Source: Pseudomonadota bacterium (GTDB lineage: Bacteria > Pseudomonadota > Gammaproteobacteria > Burkholderiales > Burkholderiaceae_D). Taken from it: DNA of 8,435 nucleotides. The position numbers were made by a program, and so were the translations under genes. The notes below the pieces were generated by a model. The model searched no databases. It was given only the letters and a program-made list of their open reading frames with translations, and was not told the DNA's origin. Below, piece after piece: positions 5,739 through 8,435 of this stretch (positions are counted from its first letter, which is position 1; each line of letters starts with the position of its first letter). The stretch covers positions 1 to 8,435 of the forward strand of contig JAFAGG010000120.1 in assembly GCA_023422955.1 (NCBI GenBank), read 5' to 3'.

Positions 5739-7406
5739 ATGTCGAATTACGTGTACACCATGAACCGCGTGGGCAAGATCGTCCCGCCCAAGCGGCAAAT
5801 CCTGAAAGACATTTCCCTGTCTTTTTTCCCCGGCGCGAAGATCGGTGTGCTGGGCCTGAACGGCTCGGGCAAATCCACGCTCCTGAAAATCATGGCCGGC
5901 ATCGACACCGATATCGAGGGCGAAGCACGGCCGGCGCCTAACCTGAACATCGGCTACCTGCCGCAGGAACCGCAGCTCGACCCGGAAAAAACCGTGCGCC
6001 AGGAAGTCGAATCCGCGCTGGGCGAAATCTTCGAAGCGCAGGCCAAGCTCGATGCCGTGTATGCCGCCTATGCCGAACCCGATGCCGACTTCGATGCACT
6101 GGCCACCGAACAGGGCCGCCTGGAAGCCATCCTCGCAGCCAGTGACGGCAACAGCGTGAACCAGTTGATGGAGCAAGCCGCCGACGCGCTGCGCCTGCCG
6201 CCCTGGGATGCGAAGATCGATGTCTTGTCCGGCGGCGAGAAGCGCCGCGTCGCCTTGTGCAAGCTGCTGCTGTCCAAGCCCGACATGCTGCTGCTCGATG
6301 AGCCGACCAACCATCTGGATGCGGAATCGGTCGAATGGCTGGAGCAATTCCTGCAACGCTTCCCCGGCACCGTGGTCGGCATTACCCATGACCGCTACTT
6401 CCTGGATAACGCGGCGGAATGGATACTGGAACTGGATCGCGGCCACGGCATTCCGTGGAAAGGCAATTACAGCTCCTGGCTGGAACAGAAGGAAGCGCGC
6501 CTGAAGCAGGAAGAATCCTCGGAGTCCGCGCGCCAGAAAACCATTGCGAAAGAACTGGAATGGGTGCGCCAGAATCCCAAGGGCCGCCAGGCCAAGAGCA
6601 AGGCGCGTCTGGCCCGCTTCAATGAACTGTCCGACCACGAATACCAGAAGCGCAACGAGACGCAGGAAATCTTCATTCCCGTGGCCGAGCGCCTGGGCAA
6701 TGAAGTGATCGAGTTCAAGAATGTGTCCAAGAGTTATGGTGACCGCCTGCTGATCGACGACCTGAGCTTCAAGGTGCCGCCGGGTGCAATCGTCGGCATC
6801 ATCGGCCCCAATGGCGCGGGTAAATCCACGCTGTTTCGCATGTTGTCCGGCAAGGAGCAGCCGGACAGCGGCGAAATCGTGAAGGGCCCGACCGTAAAAG
6901 TATCGCTGGTGGACCAGACCCGCGATGCGCTGGAAAACGAGAAGACCGTGTTCGAAGCGATCGCCGACGGCGCCGACCTGCTGACGGTCGGCCGGTTCGA
7001 AATGCCGGCGCGCGCTTACATCGGCCGCTTCAACTTCAAGGGATCGGACCAGCAGAAAGTCGTCGGCAATCTGTCGGGTGGTGAACGCGGCCGCCTGCAC
7101 CTGGCGAAAACCCTGCTGATGGGCGGCAACGTGCTGCTGCTGGACGAACCGTCCAACGATCTCGACGTGGAAACCCTGCGCGCGCTGGAAGATGCCTTGC
7201 TGGAATTCGCCGGCAGCGTGATGGTGATCTCGCATGACCGCTGGTTCCTGGATCGCATCGCGACTCATATCCTGGCGTTCGAAGGCAATTCGCAGGTGAC
7301 GTTCTTCGCCGGCAACTACCAGGAGTATGAAGAAGACAAGCGCAAGCGCCTGGGTGAGGAAGCTGCCAAGCCCAAGCGTATCCGCTACAAGCCGGTCACG
7401 CGCTAA
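5739..7406 (+). CDS. ettA: Energy-dependent translational throttle protein EttA (ABC-F)
   Basis: This 555-residue soluble ABC-F protein matches E. coli EttA in length and motif positions. EttA binds the ribosomal E site next to P-site tRNA and couples early elongation to the ATP/ADP ratio. ABC1 has Walker A GLNGSGKST (39-47), the arm insertion (about 95-140), signature LSGGEKRRV (163-171), Walker B ending D187-E188 and switch H217. The P-site tRNA interaction linker spans about 242-322 with charged helices (KELEWVRQNPKGRQAKSKAR). ABC2 has Walker A GPNGAGKST (356-364), signature LSGGERGRL (445-453), Walker B with E470 and switch H499. Glutamates 188 and 470 are at the same numbers as in E. coli EttA. 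The start MSNYVYTMNRVGK aligns with the family N-terminus; the Shine-Dalgarno (GACGGA, 8 bases away) is weak. Ser472 replaces the usual Thr in DEPTNDLD, a mild change. A terminator follows the gene, and no partner gene lies in the same operon. Confidence 0.98.
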   Translation: MSNYVYTMNRVGKIVPPKRQILKDISLSFFPGAKIGVLGLNGSGKSTLLKIMAGIDTDIEGEARPAPNLNIGYLPQEPQLDPEKTVRQEVESALGEIFEAQAKLDAVYAAYAEPDADFDALATEQGRLEAILAASDGNSVNQLMEQAADALRLPPWDAKIDVLSGGEKRRVALCKLLLSKPDMLLLDEPTNHLDAESVEWLEQFLQRFPGTVVGITHDRYFLDNAAEWILELDRGHGIPWKGNYSSWLEQKEARLKQEESSESARQKTIAKELEWVRQNPKGRQAKSKARLARFNELSDHEYQKRNETQEIFIPVAERLGNEVIEFKNVSKSYGDRLLIDDLSFKVPPGAIVGIIGPNGAGKSTLFRMLSGKEQPDSGEIVKGPTVKVSLVDQTRDALENEKTVFEAIADGADLLTVGRFEMPARAYIGRFNFKGSDQQKVVGNLSGGERGRLHLAKTLLMGGNVLLLDEPSNDLDVETLRALEDALLEFAGSVMVISHDRWFLDRIATHILAFEGNSQVTFFAGNYQEYEEDKRKRLGEEAAKPKRIRYKPVTR

Positions 7407-7443
7407 TCGGCATTAATCGACGTTTAAATCGACGTGCAATCGG
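7405..7443 (+). repeat. Short repeats of AATCG after ettA
   Basis: AATCG occurs four times, at 7405, 7415, 7427 and 7438, with steps of 10, 12 and 11 bases. The middle two are longer, sharing the 9-mer AATCGACGT (7415-7423 and 7427-7435). The first copy overlaps the ettA stop codon. Function is unknown and chance is possible. Confidence 0.4.
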
Positions 7444-7456
7444 TATCTGCCTAAAA

Positions 7457-7484
7457 AAATAAGCGGCCTCAAGGCCGCTTATTT
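7457..7484 (+). terminator. Rho-independent terminator of ettA, potentially bidirectional
   Basis: A perfect 12-bp stem (7457-7468 with 7473-7484) carries the 4-base loop TCAA. Its arms are AAATAAGCGGCC and the complement. The plus-strand arm ends in ATTT followed by CGTTT, and a run of seven A residues (7453-7459) on the left provides a T-tract for minus-strand transcripts. It lies 50 bases after the ettA stop. Confidence 0.92.
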
Positions 7485-7672
7485 CGTTTACGAGCCTGGT
7501 TGAAATACGGACATCGGTACGCGCCTCAGGAATTAAAAAAGACCTTATGTGGTCTACGTCCTATATTGGCCCCCACACACAAAGTTTCCTTTGGTAACAG
7601 AATCGGCAGGAACCCCTTTGCGAAGTGGGAACACTAAACAAGAAAGAAAATTGCCCAACTGCTGTGCCTTGT
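7485..7672 (+). other. Non-coding upstream region of the 130-residue gene
   Basis: No gene is supported here. A small hairpin AGACC-ttatgt-GGTCT (7540-7555) lacks a T-tract. CTATATT at 7561-7567 resembles the extended -10 CTATACT favoured by RpoS-type promoters and would give a leader of about 110 bases; no matching -35 is visible. Two GGAAC motifs (7609-7613 and 7628-7632) recall ECF sigma -35 elements, but no -10 partner stands at the right spacing. All promoter readings here are tentative. Confidence 0.3.
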
Positions 7673-7678
7673 AAGGAG
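7673..7678 (+). promoter_or_regulatory. Strong ribosome binding site, first start of the 130-residue gene
   Basis: AAGGAG, a near-perfect Shine-Dalgarno sequence, stands five bases before the ATG at 7684. It is the best ribosome binding site in the window and supports translation from that ATG. Confidence 0.8.
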
Positions 7679-7683
7679 CTTCC

Positions 7684-8076
7684 ATGCAAGACCATATTCA
7701 ATCGACTTCCGGCAAGCGATTCTCTTCACCTCATCCTTCAGTTTCCGGGGCGGATGGCATGCAGGATGAGATCCTTGCGCAGGAAATGCAGGCTACCCCC
7801 TCCACGCCGTCCTCCCTAGAGGAATCTCCCATGCGGGAACAATCAGCGAGCACATTGCGTGAAACCCTGGATGAACACAAAGGCAAGCTCGCGATCAGCG
7901 CTGCCGCCATGCTGGGGCTGCTGGTCTTTTACAAGTGGGGAGAGAAAAGCTTGGCTCGTGAAGACCCGGAGGAATACAAACGCCTGCGGCGCATCAAGGA
8001 AGGTCTGCGCCATGCCGAACATGGCCGGCGTGCTGGTGACGAACAGACCGCTTCTGCCTCAGCAAAGAAGGCGTGA
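7684..8076 (+). CDS. Unrecognised small protein with one hydrophobic segment
   Basis: I do not recognise this 130-residue protein. Residues 1-50 are polar and rich in Ser, Pro, Gln and Glu, and are probably disordered. Residues 51-68 are a charged, likely helical stretch (LRETLDEHKGK). Residues 69-83 (LAISAAAMLGLLVFY) form a short hydrophobic segment flanked by lysines, long enough for at most one membrane pass. Residues 84-116 are highly charged (REDPEEYKRLRRIKEGLRH), followed by an Ala/Ser/Lys tail. A single-pass inner-membrane protein with a basic cytoplasmic tail is plausible but unproven. A strong Shine-Dalgarno precedes the ATG. A second start at 7831 (Met50) has its own site and would give an 81-residue form keeping the hydrophobic part. 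It lies downstream of the ettA terminator, so it needs its own promoter, and it is convergent with a YqaE/Pmp3 gene. No clear terminator follows. Confidence 0.75.
   Translation: MQDHIQSTSGKRFSSPHPSVSGADGMQDEILAQEMQATPSTPSSLEESPMREQSASTLRETLDEHKGKLAISAAAMLGLLVFYKWGEKSLAREDPEEYKRLRRIKEGLRHAEHGRRAGDEQTASASAKKA
7818..7824 (+). promoter_or_regulatory. Internal ribosome binding site ahead of Met50
   Basis: AGAGGAA stands six bases before the in-frame ATG at 7831. With this site the gene could produce an 81-residue product beginning MREQSASTLRE, or this may be the true sole start. The sequence alone cannot decide. Confidence 0.45.
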
Positions 8077-8240
8077 ACCGAACGCCTGCCTGATCTGGCT
8101 TAACGCGCATCGGCAAGGCCACGGCCACGCTGGCAGATAAAGCGGCCCCCTTCATAGGTAGTGTCGCGTCGGTCTGAACATGCCGGCTGACGCAAGCGCG
8201 CAGCCACTCTGATTTTTCAGACCCGCCTTGACCCGCCGGT
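8077..8240. other. Convergent intergenic region with inverted repeats
   Basis: No gene is seen. GGTCTGA (8171-8177) is the complement of TCAGACC (8217-8223). Within that interval GGCTG...CAGCC pairs across a small loop, and TCTGA-TTTT-TCAGA (8208-8221) is a competing hairpin. CCGGT (8236-8240) pairs with ACCGG (8249-8253) across the stop codon of the minus-strand gene. None has the T-tract of a standard terminator, so how these two convergent genes end is unclear. Confidence 0.3.
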
Positions 8241-8435
8241 TTAAAGAGACCGGCCCAATGCCTTTTCTATCTTCTGGTCGGTTTTGTACTGACCCAGTGC
8301 ATAAACGGCCCAGATGGCGGCTGGCAGCCAGCCAATCAGGGTGACTTGCAGGATCAGGCAGATGATGCCCGCGATCGGACGTCCAATGGTGAAGAACACG
8401 ACGAAGGGCAAGAAGATAGCCAACAAGAGCCGCAT
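8241..8435 (-). CDS. YqaE/Pmp3 (UPF0057) family small membrane protein
   Basis: This 64-residue, very hydrophobic protein belongs to the YqaE/Pmp3 family, small inner-membrane proteolipids linked in bacteria, yeast and plants to salt, cold or envelope stress and membrane potential. Residues 3-15 (LLLAIFLPFVVFF) and about 21-47 (AGIICLILQVTLIGWLPAAIWAVYALG) are the two expected membrane helices. The C-terminal QYKTDQKIEKAL is a charged tail typical of the longer proteobacterial members. The ATG is the last three bases of the window, so its ribosome binding site and promoter cannot be seen. The N-terminus MRLLLAI agrees with the family, so I take the gene as complete. It is convergent with the 130-residue gene. 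The biochemical role of the family is poorly defined. Confidence 0.88.
   Translation of the reverse strand: MRLLLAIFLPFVVFFTIGRPIAGIICLILQVTLIGWLPAAIWAVYALGQYKTDQKIEKALGRSL

Noticed and set aside
7134..7170. Ser in place of Thr in the second DEPTND motif of EttA
   Set aside because: This is a conservative change next to an intact catalytic Glu470. It is not evidence of altered function.
5712..7268. Minus-strand open frame of 518 codons opposite ettA
   Set aside because: The plus strand encodes a full-length EttA with every ABC motif in place. The antisense frame is a by-product of G+C-rich codon usage and has no family resemblance.
7609..7632. Two GGAAC motifs as an ECF sigma factor promoter
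   Set aside because: No suitable -10 element lies at the expected spacing downstream of either copy, so the motif alone is not enough.

Overview
The window looks like chromosomal DNA from a betaproteobacterium, probably Burkholderiales and perhaps Oxalobacteraceae. This rests on moderately high G+C, an EttA close to the proteobacterial type, a Burkholderiales-like OmpW, and PAS/GAF/GGDEF/EAL signalling proteins of the kind common in that order. The genus is not resolved. I see no mobile element, CRISPR array, rRNA or tRNA.

Layout. Bases 1-22 are almost certainly left-over Illumina Nextera (Tn5 mosaic-end) adapter, so the left edge is an assembly end and not biology. From there to 4567 the minus strand carries a two-gene signalling operon. 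The upstream gene encodes a 1003-residue PAS-PAS-PAS-PAS-GGDEF-EAL protein. Nineteen bases after its stop comes a PAS-PAS-PAS-GAF protein whose 3' end is cut off by the contig end; having no stop codon, it is easily missed. The GGDEF domain is intact, with its inhibitory site. The EAL domain has lost residues normally needed for catalysis, so I predict a diguanylate cyclase with a non-hydrolysing EAL domain.

Next on the minus strand is a monocistronic ompW outer-membrane porin gene with a strong terminator. Its promoter contains a perfect FNR/Anr box placed exactly as expected for a class II FNR-activated promoter, plus a second palindrome just upstream. Divergent from it on the plus strand is ettA, the ABC-F translation factor, closed by a 12-bp-stem terminator that can work in both directions.

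The right end holds a 130-residue unrecognised protein with one short hydrophobic segment and two well-placed ribosome binding sites, and, convergent with it, a small YqaE/Pmp3-family membrane protein whose start codon is the last three bases of the window.

The genes do not form one pathway. The common theme is response to environment: c-di-GMP sensing, oxygen-controlled OmpW, energy-dependent translation throttling and a stress-type membrane peptide. I found no convincing new multi-gene system. The best leads are the degenerate EAL domain, the ompW control region and the small two-start protein.
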